Assembly: GCF_022870885.1 (NCBI RefSeq)
Contig: NZ_CP091509.1
Coordinates: 1,922,001 to 1,986,000 of the forward strand
Length of the DNA stretch: 64,000 nucleotides
DNA from: Neisseria dumasiana
GTDB lineage: Bacteria; Pseudomonadota; Gammaproteobacteria; Burkholderiales; Neisseriaceae
Direction: 5' to 3'
The position numbers and the translations under genes are program-made. Of this stretch, positions 51,492-60,325 are shown one piece after another. Position 1 is the stretch's first letter; each line of letters opens with the position of its first letter. The notes under the pieces were generated by a model. It saw nothing but the letters and a program-made list of their open reading frames with translations. It did not search any database and was not told the DNA's origin.

Positions 51492-52559
51492 ATGACATTG
51501 CACCGAAAAATAGACGATTGGTTTTTGGGTTATAAAACCCGTGCCGTCAAAGCCAAAAAAGACGGCGGGCTGTATTTCGGCAATGGGCGGCGCAGCCATG
51601 CCAAGCCGTTGAAGCCCGGTAGCGGTTTGGCCAACTTGCGCGCCGCCGCACTTAAACACCCGGAAGTTATGGTTAAAATTCCCAAGCGGCTCAGTAACAA
51701 TTCCAAAGGTATGAAAGGTGTCCGCAACCATTTGGATTATGTATCGCGTAATGGCGAAGTGCCGCTGGAAACGCAATCCGGCGAAAAGCTGGTTGGAAAA
51801 CGTGCAGTCATGGATTTTGCAGACGACTGGCGGAAACTCGGCATTCCCGAAGAAAGCAAACATAAGGAAGCACTCAATATTGTGCTGTCTATGCCCGAAG
51901 GCACGCCGCCGGATGCGGTGTTGAATGCCGCCCGCAACTTCGCCGCCGAACAATTTGCCGGGCATCAATATGTGTTCGGCCTGCACCACGACAGCCACGA
52001 TCCCGACGAGCCGAAGCACCCTCACGTCCACTTGTGCGTGTTGATGCGGGACGAGTTCGGGCAGCGGCTTAACCCGCGCAAAGCCGATCTGTTCGAGTGG
52101 CGCGTCCGTTTTGCCGAAAAGTTACGCGAAGAAGGAGTGATGTGCGCGGCCACCAAGCGCATACACCGGGGAAAAGTCCAAAAACCGGAAAACAGCCTGC
52201 TGCGTGCCATGCGGCAGCGTGGTGTGTTGTCCAATGTGGCAAGACAACAGGCCGTCGAATTGATAGAAGCCTTGAAAAACAATGACCGCCCCAAGCATCC
52301 GTATCTAAAAGAAACCATACAGACGCGCGGCATTGTCCTGGAGCAATACGGCCAAATAGCCAAAGAGCTTTATAAGATGGGCAATAAAACCGAAGCCCGC
52401 ATCATCAGCCAACTGGCAAAAGAAGTGGCCGGGCAATCGTTTAATACCCTGGCGCAGAATCAATACGACAGTATCCACAATAAGCGCCCCGATCTTGAAA
52501 AATTGCAATCTCAGGCAATGGTATTCCGCGACAAGCAAGATAAGGATATTCAGCGTTAA
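51492..52559 (+). CDS. mobA: Relaxase (MobA/VirD2 family)
   Basis: 355 residues from the ATG five bases after AAGGAG; a GTG at 51486 overlaps the ribosome site. Relaxase motif III is seen near residues 165-180 as HHDSHDPDEPKHPHVHLCV, giving the metal-binding histidine triad; motif I Tyr may be the one in VRNHLDYVSRNG (about residue 85). It nicks oriT and is led with the strand into the recipient. Shorter than most (no extra C-terminal domain). Confidence 0.9.
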   Translation: MTLHRKIDDWFLGYKTRAVKAKKDGGLYFGNGRRSHAKPLKPGSGLANLRAAALKHPEVMVKIPKRLSNNSKGMKGVRNHLDYVSRNGEVPLETQSGEKLVGKRAVMDFADDWRKLGIPEESKHKEALNIVLSMPEGTPPDAVLNAARNFAAEQFAGHQYVFGLHHDSHDPDEPKHPHVHLCVLMRDEFGQRLNPRKADLFEWRVRFAEKLREEGVMCAATKRIHRGKVQKPENSLLRAMRQRGVLSNVARQQAVELIEALKNNDRPKHPYLKETIQTRGIVLEQYGQIAKELYKMGNKTEARIISQLAKEVAGQSFNTLAQNQYDSIHNKRPDLEKLQSQAMVFRDKQDKDIQR

Positions 52560-52738
52560 ACTAAAATAAAATCAAGATATTGATTTAATTAAATTTATTA
52601 TTATTATGATATTTAATATAACTTCTATTATGTTTAGAAAAGAAGGTTTTTTGATGCAGTCAGAACTTTGAGTACAGAAACAGAATCAAATCTTTTCTAG
52701 TATTAATTTGTTACTTAGTATTTAGTTCGGAGGGTGCA

Positions 52739-53023
52739 ATGCAAAAGTCTTTATTAAGTTTTATTGTAACTACATCTGTGGTTCTGTTTCCTCAAACTGT
52801 ATCTGCCAAAGTGTTTACTGACAAAGCTCAATGTTATATTCAAATACACGATAAAAGTTTGGATCCTTCTAAGACACCTACAAAAACTTTTGGTACTGCA
52901 ACTTCCAAAGTATCACAAAACGATGCTTGTAAAGAAGCCAAAAGGGTTGCAACACAAAAAGCACCTCGTGGCACTTATCCTAGACACTGTTTTTGCGACA
53001 GCGAAAAAAATGGTAGAAAGTGA
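52739..53023 (+). CDS. Secreted small cysteine-containing protein
   Basis: 94 residues. A signal peptide (about 1-23, ending VSAK) then a short basic domain with four cysteines (QCYIQIH, DACKEAK, HCFCDSE). The gene is AT-rich like the cargo region further right. CGGAGGGT lies before the ATG. Unknown function. Confidence 0.65.
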   Translation: MQKSLLSFIVTTSVVLFPQTVSAKVFTDKAQCYIQIHDKSLDPSKTPTKTFGTATSKVSQNDACKEAKRVATQKAPRGTYPRHCFCDSEKNGRK

Positions 53024-53084
53024 AAACGATATTTTGAAACAATAAAACCAGTCAGGAAAAAGTATTAATATTTAGGAGATGGAA

Positions 53085-53387
53085 ATGTTCTATGAAATCA
53101 AAACATTCACCCTACCGGTGATTGAAATTGATGATGATGTTTTAGTTTTTCGTGTAGAAATTACACAAAAGGATAACCAATACTTTGGACAACTGTTGAG
53201 ACGGGAAATTTATCGACTCAAACCTACTTACGCACCGGAGGAAGTTGTTGCAGATGAAGAAATTTATGTACTGGATTACCATACAATTCCCCCGTTTGAG
53301 CAGCAGGTATTTAATAGCATAGATGACTGTTTAAATTATGCTCATAGTTATTTACAGGATTTTTTTAATCAAAAAAGTCATAAGTGA
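53085..53387 (+). CDS. Hypothetical acidic protein
   Basis: 100 residues, starting at the ATG with AGGAG six bases upstream (an ATG at 53079 touches the ribosome site). Acidic, mostly beta, no signal: FYEIKTFTLPVIEIDDDVLVFRVEI. Not recognised. Followed by a strong terminator. Confidence 0.6.
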   Translation: MFYEIKTFTLPVIEIDDDVLVFRVEITQKDNQYFGQLLRREIYRLKPTYAPEEVVADEEIYVLDYHTIPPFEQQVFNSIDDCLNYAHSYLQDFFNQKSHK

Positions 53388-53406
53388 TATAACTTGTAAT
53401 ATTCCC

Positions 53407-53432
53407 AAAACACCGCTCAGCGGTGTTTTTTT
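53407..53432 (+). terminator. Terminator
   Basis: AAAACACCG/CGGTGTTTT stem with seven T. Confidence 0.88.
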
Positions 53433-53453
53433 ATGGATATTAAAAGGACGAAA

Positions 53454-54185
53454 ATGAAGCATCACAACCAATCCATTCTTCATATTGGCGACTGCCGCCT
53501 TGTACTCCCCCGGTTGGCCCGGCAAGGCGTGAAAGTTCAAACCTGCATTACCTCACCGCCGTATTACGGTTTGCGCGATTACGGCTGTAACGGACAAATC
53601 GGCTTGGAGCCGACCGTGAATGAGTATGTCGGCAATTTGGTAGAAGTGTTCCGTATGGTGCGTGATGTATTGGCCGATGACGGAACCTTATGGCTCAACC
53701 TCGGCGACAGTTATGCAGGCAGCGGCAAAGGCCGCAATGCCGACGGCAGCCCGTTTAGCGGATATCAAGATTCATTTCAGACGAGAACCCAACTGACAGG
53801 CCGTCTGAAAAGCACACCGCTATCAGACGGTCTCAAAGCCAAAGACCTGATCGGCATTCCGTGGCGCGTCGCCCTGGCTTTGCAGGCAGACGGCTGGTAT
53901 TTGCGCCAAGATATTATTTGGCACAAAACCAACCCGATGCCCGAATCCGTCACCGACCGCTGCGTCCGCTCACACGAATATCTCTTCTTGTTATCCAAAA
54001 ACAATCGTTACTACTTCGATCATGAAGCCATCCGGGAGCCTTCGGACAGTTACGAACGCCCCGGCGCAAACCGACAAAATGATTTCTGCCGGACGAAAGG
54101 CAAATACACGGCAATGCCGAATCCCGGCCAGCGTGCAACCCAACACCGCAGTAACCGCGAGCACACACCTGTACGAAGACCTTGA
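53454..54185 (+). pseudogene. DNA methyltransferase (N4/N6 type), C-terminus lost
   Basis: 243 codons from the ATG with AAGGA before it. Motif IV-like TSPPYYGLRDY near residue 33 and DGTLWLNLGDSYAG, then DLIGIPWRVALALQADGWYLRQDIIWHKTNPMPESV fit the beta-class order. The region that should follow with the SAM-binding DPFxGSGT is missing: the frame degenerates after NPGQRATQHRSN and stops at 54183. Probably inactive. Confidence 0.8.
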
Positions 54186-54477
54186 TTCCGCTTTACGGGA
54201 TTTTTGTGCCTATGAGCATTTGGGCGCACGTCTCTATTTAATCAATGATGCGGGCGAAAAGGAATATTGGTTTTGGGATTTTTGGCATCGGTACGGCTGT
54301 TTTCAGACGGCCTGTTTTGATGCCGACGGCCTTTTCCCGTCCGATTATCAGAAAGTGAATTGCGAGAGGGTTTTGCAAAGGTCTCGGCCTGTTTGGGTAG
54401 ATAACATCCGACGGCAATGCGAGGCTGCCGGAACCGCGTTTTTCTTCAAACAATGGGGCGGGGAGCAGACGGCATAA
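54158..54477 (+). pseudogene. C-terminal remnant resembling phage Gp37/Gp68 (DUF5131)
   Basis: Open in the next frame after the broken methyltransferase. The end, RPVWVDNIRRQCEAAGTAFFFKQWGG, is the recognisable C-terminus of DUF5131 proteins; the part before (HLYEDLDSALRDFCAYEHLGARLYL) has no clear match. No start codon of its own with ribosome site. It suggests a deletion that joined parts of two genes. Confidence 0.5.
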
Positions 54478-54586
54478 AGCGCAGTAAGCGTGCCAATGGA
54501 TGTTTGCTCAATGGGGAACTTCAACAGGGGTTTCCTAAATTATTATTCAGCAATTAAGTAAACTAGAAATCAAAAAGGAATCTGAT

Positions 54587-55006
54587 ATGAAAAACAAATT
54601 ACATCAATACCCCACAAATTATATTTTTGATTCAACACTGGGGCGAGATGAAATAACCCCACAGTGGGTAGCCAAACTTAATCAATTGACTACATATCTT
54701 GATAAATATCTGAACGGGATTGATAAAATCCATTGGGACTTTTACCGTTATAAAGATGGTTGTTTTTCTGCGGTGGACATGCACGGATTAAACGGAGAAA
54801 CCTTTTCTCTGACGCTGACGGTAGGAAGAGAGAATGTTTGGCCCTCTAAGCTTTTTGAGGGATTAAAAAAAGCAGAGGATGCAGATATTCAAATGCTGGA
54901 TACAGTCGATATTCATAAGTTGGTCACTTTCATCCTTCATCAGTACGAGCTGGATACTTGTATATCTGAAAACAATCAATTATGTTTTTTTAGGCGTACC
55001 AATTAA
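54587..55006 (+). CDS. Hypothetical protein
   Basis: 139 residues, ATG preceded by AAAAAGGAATCTGAT. Soluble, acidic, with a middle segment KIHWDFYRYKDGCFSAVDMHGLNGETFSLTLTVGRENVW. AT-rich. Its last 27 bases overlap the end of the convergent gene. Looks like small immunity-type proteins in size, but no evidence for that. Confidence 0.6.
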   Translation: MKNKLHQYPTNYIFDSTLGRDEITPQWVAKLNQLTTYLDKYLNGIDKIHWDFYRYKDGCFSAVDMHGLNGETFSLTLTVGRENVWPSKLFEGLKKAEDADIQMLDTVDIHKLVTFILHQYELDTCISENNQLCFFRRTN

Positions 55007-55975
55007 TCTAAAAAAATTCAAATCAGAGATAGTTATTTGTATTTCCTTCCAACCGGAATCAAATTTATACTCAGTAACGATGTTAGGCTTTGGTATAAAA
55101 TACGCTGTCAAACTTTCAAATTTCTCATAATTGTTCAATATATCAAGCAGAGCATTACGATGGCGGTATTCGCGTATTTGCTCTGGCGATATATAAATAG
55201 TGACTGCTAGCTCATTTATTTTCGCCCAGAACTTAACTCTAAAACCTGTTCCATATTTTTTTATTCCATTATTGTTGGAAAGCTGGCCAAATAATATGCA
55301 GTCATACTCATGTTCTTCATTGTCCAGTATTAATGCATATTTGATTAACCGAAAATACTTATAGAAATTGGTATCTCCTAAGCCTGTTACGTGCAATGGG
55401 ATTTCTTTTAAGTCATTTAAATTTGGCAGTACTTTTGCAAGTTCATAGTGATATTGGCAAATTTTTTGAAAGGAATGAGTTGTTCTTCCATGGCTGCCCG
55501 TATGTATTTTGTCTTGGGACTGGGAGGAGGGATTGACTGTATTTGAACCTAAAACAGTTACTGGACTGCTTTCTGTACGAACCCCGGTATCAGGTTCATA
55601 AGGTGTGTATGTTGTAATCCAGTCAGAAACTGTATTGTAAGTTTGTTGCCGGATTACAGCTAAACGTTCTGTTTCACCCGGGTGTGGAGATGGGTGGCTC
55701 AGGTAATTATGCATGATTACCCATTCACAATCGGGATGATGTTTATATTCGTGATTTTCTCGGAAATGCATTGCATTTTGCTGTTGAGAGATAGGTTTAT
55801 CGTAGTTTACCCCTATTATTTTCACACCCTTTTCCCTGCATCTAGGGTCAGAGCAAAGAAACTCAAATCTTTTATAAGGTGCTCCTCCTCTCATAGATTC
55901 TTCATGAGCACGGTCAATGTCTACTACATCTCCCAATTCAACGCAGTATGCTTCTGTAATTTTAACTTTCCTCAT
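54980..55975 (-). CDS. Hypothetical protein with zinc-binding-like N-terminus
   Basis: 331 residues. Residues about 38-85 hold FLCSDPRCREKGVKI...MHFRENHEYKHHPDCEW: C-x4-C, then an HF...H...HH..C set resembling the zinc site at the start of CoiA-like proteins. The remainder is alpha/beta without a recognised catalytic motif. AT-rich; transcribed with the ThrH-like operon upstream (79-base gap). Function unknown; a nucleic-acid role is possible. Confidence 0.6.
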   Translation of the reverse strand: MRKVKITEAYCVELGDVVDIDRAHEESMRGGAPYKRFEFLCSDPRCREKGVKIIGVNYDKPISQQQNAMHFRENHEYKHHPDCEWVIMHNYLSHPSPHPGETERLAVIRQQTYNTVSDWITTYTPYEPDTGVRTESSPVTVLGSNTVNPSSQSQDKIHTGSHGRTTHSFQKICQYHYELAKVLPNLNDLKEIPLHVTGLGDTNFYKYFRLIKYALILDNEEHEYDCILFGQLSNNNGIKKYGTGFRVKFWAKINELAVTIYISPEQIREYRHRNALLDILNNYEKFESLTAYFIPKPNIVTEYKFDSGWKEIQITISDLNFFRLIGTPKKT

Positions 55976-56054
55976 GCGTCAACCTCATTATTGTTTCTAA
56001 AGGATAATTGATAAATAACTTTTAAATACTCAATAAAGAAATACTTCATATACC

Positions 56055-56672
56055 CTATTCTAATTTTCCTTTTAAATATTCTGTTATCTGATCATAGTTT
56101 CGTACTACTCTAAAATTTGGGGAAGCCATCAACAAAGCCTGTTGAGAAGGATTAAACAAAAAGCCATCATCTGCGTAGTCAAGCATAGTGAAATCATTAA
56201 AAGTATCGCCTATCGCAATAGAATAAGCATTCCGCTTCTCTTTTAATATTTGTTCCAAGACTTCATATTTCCCTTTCTCTCGCATATAAATCGCGTCAGT
56301 AATATATCCTGATTCATCACATGTGAAATGGTTAGGATAAATATTACATACTTCCAAATTTTTAACACTATCCCCAATAATTTCCAAAAAGGCGTCAGTA
56401 ACAATATAAATGTCAAAATGCATTTTTTGTAAGGATTTTACAAAGTCCAAGGCACCATCTAGTAGCTTAATTTGTTTGGATAACGTGGATAGATGTTGCA
56501 ATTGAACATTGTTTTTTTTCAGTATTTTGATTCTTTCACTAACCAATTTTTTAAAATCAGGTTCTTCTCTAGTAGTTTTGCCCAACTCCGGCAATCCAAG
56601 CTTGTGTGCATAAATTTCCCAAATTTCGGGATACAGTACCCCTTCCAAGTCTAAAAAAGCAAAACGTTCCAT
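56055..56672 (-). CDS. thrH: ThrH-like HAD phosphatase/phosphotransferase
   Basis: 205 residues from the ATG with AAGGAGA upstream. HAD motif I is FLDLEGVLYPE (Asp8, with Glu in the third position, characteristic of ThrH rather than DxD), motif III includes the Lys in REKGKYEVL, and motif IV is IAIGDTFNDFTML. EIWEIYAHKLGLPELGKTTREEPDFKKLVSERIKIL closely follows ThrH of pseudomonads, which acts as phosphoserine phosphatase and phosphoserine:homoserine phosphotransferase. Last of three operon genes with an exporter and a dioxygenase. Confidence 0.85.
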   Translation of the reverse strand: MERFAFLDLEGVLYPEIWEIYAHKLGLPELGKTTREEPDFKKLVSERIKILKKNNVQLQHLSTLSKQIKLLDGALDFVKSLQKMHFDIYIVTDAFLEIIGDSVKNLEVCNIYPNHFTCDESGYITDAIYMREKGKYEVLEQILKEKRNAYSIAIGDTFNDFTMLDYADDGFLFNPSQQALLMASPNFRVVRNYDQITEYLKGKLE

Positions 56673-56698
56673 AATATTTTCTCCTTGTTTAATTTCGC

Positions 56699-57316
56699 TC
56701 AAAACGGAATTGATGAAAATATCAGCATTCCACCCAGCAAAATTAAAATTGCTCCGATAAAACGGTTAACATATTTCTGTTTTTGCAATAATCTATTTCT
56801 AATTAATGGGCTGGATAACACCTCCGCTACAAATACAAACCAAATTAGATGTGCAATAGACATAAATGCCCCATACCCTAATTGGATGTAAATAGAAGTG
56901 GTTGGTTTTACTATTTGAGTAAATGTACTCAATACAAATAGAGTTGTTTTGGGATTTAAAGCATTTGTTACAAAACCATTTTTAAATGCTTCAATATCAC
57001 TAAGTGTCTTTGATGAGGCATTTAAATCCACGGTTACGTTGTGATGATTAAATGTTTTAAATCCGATATAAACTAAATAAGTTGCGCCCAATATCTTTAT
57101 AAAATGAAACAATGTAGGAAATTTGAGCAACAATATGCTGACACCTAGCAGTGTGTAACCTATATGGATCCAAACGGCAGAAGCTATACCTAAAGATGTC
57201 AATACTCCTGCTCTCCTGCCATGCAGATAACTGTTTCTAGTGACCATGGCGAAGTCCCCACCGGGACTGATAACCGCAAGTATGGTAATTAAGGCTACGG
57301 CTATGAGTTCTTGCAT
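56699..57316 (-). CDS. LysE/RhtB-family amino acid exporter
   Basis: 205 residues, six membrane helices. The family signature ISPGGDFAMVTRNSYLHGRRAGVLTSLGIASAVWIH is at the N-terminus, followed by LGATYLVYIGFKTF and FKNGFVTNALNPKTTLFVLSTF. RhtB-type proteins export homoserine, threonine, leucine and relatives. The start lies three bases after the dioxygenase stop, so they are translated together. Confidence 0.93.
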   Translation of the reverse strand: MQELIAVALITILAVISPGGDFAMVTRNSYLHGRRAGVLTSLGIASAVWIHIGYTLLGVSILLLKFPTLFHFIKILGATYLVYIGFKTFNHHNVTVDLNASSKTLSDIEAFKNGFVTNALNPKTTLFVLSTFTQIVKPTTSIYIQLGYGAFMSIAHLIWFVFVAEVLSSPLIRNRLLQKQKYVNRFIGAILILLGGMLIFSSIPF

Positions 57317-57319
57317 GAC

Positions 57320-58078
57320 TTAATCCGTTTCTTTAAAGGTGATAACTAATATATCTCGATATGCTTCGCCTTCAATTGCTGAATGTTTGTAAACAGGAGA
57401 TACACTGTGGAATACTTTTGTATCATCTACAATAGCGATATCCAAAGTATCCATTAAGGTAAATTGTGCTAATGGTTGTTTATCTAAATCGTAAATTGTC
57501 GTTTCTTCACCTTGAACGTTATTTCTTTTAACCATAGCCATTAAAACGTATGCAACGCCATCACGATGGATACCTTCGGGCGTGGGTAATCCGATAACAC
57601 CTTCTTTAGCTTTTATACGGAACTGATGAACCTCAATAAAATAGTTTGTAGGTTTAAGCCCTGAAAATAGTAGGTAGGCAAATTTCATCAATCCCTCAAA
57701 CACCTCATTTTTTAACACTTGTTCAGGGATTTCTTTAAAGTATCTAGCTACACCTCCATTTAGCTCATTGTAATATTTTGTTTGGAAATGTGGCTGGTAC
57801 GGTAATAGGCACACCGAATTGTCGGATACCGACGAAGCGAAAACCGCATGTGTTCTTTCACGATATTTACCTCCATCAGCCATGAAAGTGTCTTCTTCTA
57901 AATTGAACCAAGTGTTGATAAATTCATTTATTGATTCTTTAGAAGGATAATGCAGTAGAATCTCTCCGATAATCTGTCTTGCTTGTTCTGAAGGAATGTG
58001 TGAGAAATAGTTACTTTTAACTTGCTCTTTGATAGTTTCAATAGATGAAGAGTTCGATTTAATATTTTGATATATCAT
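57320..58078 (-). CDS. 2-oxoglutarate/Fe(II) dioxygenase (amino-acid-hydroxylase type)
   Basis: 252 residues from the ATG with GAGGAA upstream. It fits the 2OG-Fe dioxygenase family that includes the Bacillus isoleucine hydroxylase: FNLEEDTFMADGGKYRERTHAVF, EVHQFRIKA, the iron ligands His-x-Asp in GIHRDGVAYVLMAM, distal His in DTKVFHSVSPV, and Arg in YRDILVITF for the co-substrate. It may hydroxylate a free aliphatic amino acid; substrate unproven. Lead gene of an operon with exporter and ThrH-like enzyme. Confidence 0.82.
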   Translation of the reverse strand: MIYQNIKSNSSSIETIKEQVKSNYFSHIPSEQARQIIGEILLHYPSKESINEFINTWFNLEEDTFMADGGKYRERTHAVFASSVSDNSVCLLPYQPHFQTKYYNELNGGVARYFKEIPEQVLKNEVFEGLMKFAYLLFSGLKPTNYFIEVHQFRIKAKEGVIGLPTPEGIHRDGVAYVLMAMVKRNNVQGEETTIYDLDKQPLAQFTLMDTLDIAIVDDTKVFHSVSPVYKHSAIEGEAYRDILVITFKETD

Positions 58079-58182
58079 AATAATTCCTCGCTTTGAAATT
58101 GTATGAGCCATTATGTGCGAAGAATTTTGCGCCAAAATTTAAACTAAAAAAATCGAATTATTATCTTTTCATGTGTGAGATT

Positions 58183-59040
58183 ATGGAAAATATTAGACGA
58201 TTACCACTTAATGCACTTAAGTTTTTTTATTTCGTTGGAAAATATGGAAGTCTAGTTGCCGCTTCGCAGCAACTTCATGTAACACATGGTGCAGTAAGCA
58301 AGCAATTGAAGCTTCTAGAAGAGCACCTGAATGAAACATTATTTATTAAGCAAGGCCGCAATCTCCGACTTTCTTCTGCAGGATTAATATTGTATGAATC
58401 CTGCCAGTACATTTTTTCAGAACTCCAAAGCACATTAACTAAATTAGATCATGGTAAAGATAAAGATTTGGTGGTTTCGTGCGAACCTACTTTGGCGATG
58501 AGATGGTTAATTCCTAGAATTACTCGCTTCCCAAAGGATTTCGGCTTTAATGTGGTAATTTTAGCTGCTGGAGGGAACGTAGATTTTCATCATCAAAAGA
58601 TTGATGTAGCTATACGGCGAAATGACTTTTCATGGCCCAAAACAATTTATTCTGAATTGTTGTGTAATGAAAGAATGGGGCCGGTACATATCCCTTCACT
58701 TTCTACGGATGCAAAAAAGTTGCATACATACACACGCCCTCATGCATGGAAAGATTGGGAGAAATGTCATAGAAATAAATTTTCATGTAAAGAAAATATG
58801 TTTTTTGAACACTTTTATCTATCCATTCAAGCTGCAATCGCAGGACTGGGGATCGCTATGGCTTCTGAGCTGATGGTTGAAGACGAAATAAAGCAAGGGA
58901 TATTAATCGCACCTTATGATTTCAGGGAGGATGGATCTAGATATTATTTGCTATCAGAGATAGCTTTTGAAACTGATTATCGCAGAATTAAATTTTTATC
59001 TTGGTTGCGAGAACAAATGAATGATTTTATTGGGGAGTAG
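58183..59040 (+). CDS. LysR-family regulator (GcvA-like)
   Basis: 285 residues from the ATG at 58183; ATG at 58171 would add four residues. Winged-helix start RRLPLNALKFFYFVGKYGSLVAASQQLHVTHGAVSKQLKLLEEHL, then a periplasmic-binding-like effector domain (about 90-285). It is divergent from the dioxygenase operon across about 105 AT-rich bases and most probably controls it in response to an amino acid or its derivative. Confidence 0.9.
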   Translation: MENIRRLPLNALKFFYFVGKYGSLVAASQQLHVTHGAVSKQLKLLEEHLNETLFIKQGRNLRLSSAGLILYESCQYIFSELQSTLTKLDHGKDKDLVVSCEPTLAMRWLIPRITRFPKDFGFNVVILAAGGNVDFHHQKIDVAIRRNDFSWPKTIYSELLCNERMGPVHIPSLSTDAKKLHTYTRPHAWKDWEKCHRNKFSCKENMFFEHFYLSIQAAIAGLGIAMASELMVEDEIKQGILIAPYDFREDGSRYYLLSEIAFETDYRRIKFLSWLREQMNDFIGE

Positions 59041-59262
59041 CATACATTAATCATAAATAAGAAAAAAATGATGATAATTCCCGCAGGAGGGGGCAAGTCG
59101 GGCTTGGGCTTGCCGGTTGCGTAGGTTGCCGCAGGTGCCGGAGCGGTCGGCATGGTCAAGTCCGGCTTGGGGGCGTGGGGACGTTTCGGGCGGAGGTACG
59201 GAGCCGGGAACGGGGCTGCTGCGGGCTGGATTTTGACAAACGGGCTTCCCACCTGCCATATT
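59041..59262 (-). pseudogene. Proline-rich coding remnant
   Basis: Read on the minus strand, 59252 to about 59080 gives a 55-residue Pro/Ala/Lys-rich stretch (GSPFVKIQPAAAPFPAPYL... KPKPDLPPPAG) in GC-rich DNA which changes abruptly into AT-rich frame filler. It looks like a piece of a proline-rich linker protein cut by the arrival of the AT-rich island. Too short for naming. Confidence 0.35.
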
Positions 59263-59298
59263 CAGGCCGTCTGAATCCGTCTCTTTCAGACGGCCTGC
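59263..59298. terminator. Paired uptake-sequence hairpin
   Basis: CAGGCCGTCTGAA and TTCAGACGGCCTG over nine bases, just after the end of the minus-strand gene at 59303. Confidence 0.8.
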
Positions 59299-59302
59299 TA
59301 TA

Positions 59303-59842
59303 TCAAAAATTAAAGATTACTTGCTCGATTGTCCACCAAGTTTTAGGGTATGCTTCCCTAAATTCGTCAATTTCCCATAGATTTTCTTCATCATCAATTC
59401 CTGTATCATAGATAAATTTTCCGTCTGAACCTATAAAATGTGTTGCTCTTATACAACCATTTCTTATACTGGCCTCCACATTGGCGACATTTTCCAGCAT
59501 CAGCAGATTAGTTAAGGCTACTGTGTCTAGCCTTGTATTAGGTGGAATATCTCCTTTCAGGCAGTCTGAAAACAACTTGTCATACGTTGTGCGGGGTAAC
59601 AATGCAAACGTGTCCGTCATAGTTCCGACACCGAAATCCTCACATGTTTGAGCCAGTAAGTCGTAAGTAAAATCGGAACTGCCTTTTAAGGCCGAAGCAA
59701 AAATTTCTATACAATCGTCCGCGGTCAAACCATCATTCAAGCCGTCCATATCACGCCACATCGTCATAAATACTTCCCGCATCTGCTTCGGGTGAAGTTC
59801 TGATATTTGAGTGAGAATGTGGTCAACATTGTTTACTTGCAT
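59303..59842 (-). CDS. Hypothetical protein
   Basis: 179 residues, acidic, soluble, mostly helical. FMTMWRDMDGLNDGLTADDCIEIFASALKGSSDF and TFALLPRTTYDKLFSDCLKGDIPPNTRLDT are its clearest stretches; not recognised. Stop-start overlap of 10 bases with the next gene upstream, so the two are an operon. Confidence 0.6.
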   Translation of the reverse strand: MQVNNVDHILTQISELHPKQMREVFMTMWRDMDGLNDGLTADDCIEIFASALKGSSDFTYDLLAQTCEDFGVGTMTDTFALLPRTTYDKLFSDCLKGDIPPNTRLDTVALTNLLMLENVANVEASIRNGCIRATHFIGSDGKFIYDTGIDDEENLWEIDEFREAYPKTWWTIEQVIFNF

Positions 59843-60303
59843 TGTTCCGCCTCCATAACTTCTTCAACGTTTTGAATCCCTTTCGCTGCAATCTCTTTTT
59901 CAAACCATGCAGCGGGGTTTACATAAAAATCAGACGGAAAATCCAACTCAACATTAAAATCAATATTGGTATTCCGCCAAAACCAATGGGCGGCAATATC
60001 GAGTGCACCGTAAAAACAGATTTCAAAACAGCATCCCATCAGCGCATATTCAAACGAGCCGCTAATACTCCGTATAGAAGCCTCCATATAGACTTTGACC
60101 ATTTTTCGGCTTTCGCCCGCCGCTAATAGCATTCGGTGCAGACGGCAATAAAGGTCTATATCAAAAGTTACGGTTAAGTCCCGATAATATTCGCTCAAAC
60201 AGTCCAACTCTTCATCCGTGCAGCCGATATAGTCAAGCTCGCTATCCAATTCGGCCACCATCAGGCGGCTGCCGTCATTTCTGTATTCAAACCGATATTT
60301 CAT
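59833..60303 (-). CDS. Hypothetical protein
   Basis: 156 residues from the ATG at 60303 (AAAAAGGAAATAG before it). Acidic, soluble: FEYRNDGSRLMVAELDSELDYIGCTDEELDCLSEYYRDL. Co-transcribed with the genes on either side. Not recognised. Confidence 0.6.
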   Translation of the reverse strand: MKYRFEYRNDGSRLMVAELDSELDYIGCTDEELDCLSEYYRDLTVTFDIDLYCRLHRMLLAAGESRKMVKVYMEASIRSISGSFEYALMGCCFEICFYGALDIAAHWFWRNTNIDFNVELDFPSDFYVNPAAWFEKEIAAKGIQNVEEVMEAEQCK

Positions 60304-60325
60304 TTCTATTTCCTTTTTTAAACGG

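Noticed and set aside
58977..59252. 91-codon minus-strand frame as a complete gene
   Set aside because: Only the GC-rich first half looks coding; the rest is antisense to the LysR gene's end. Treated as a remnant.
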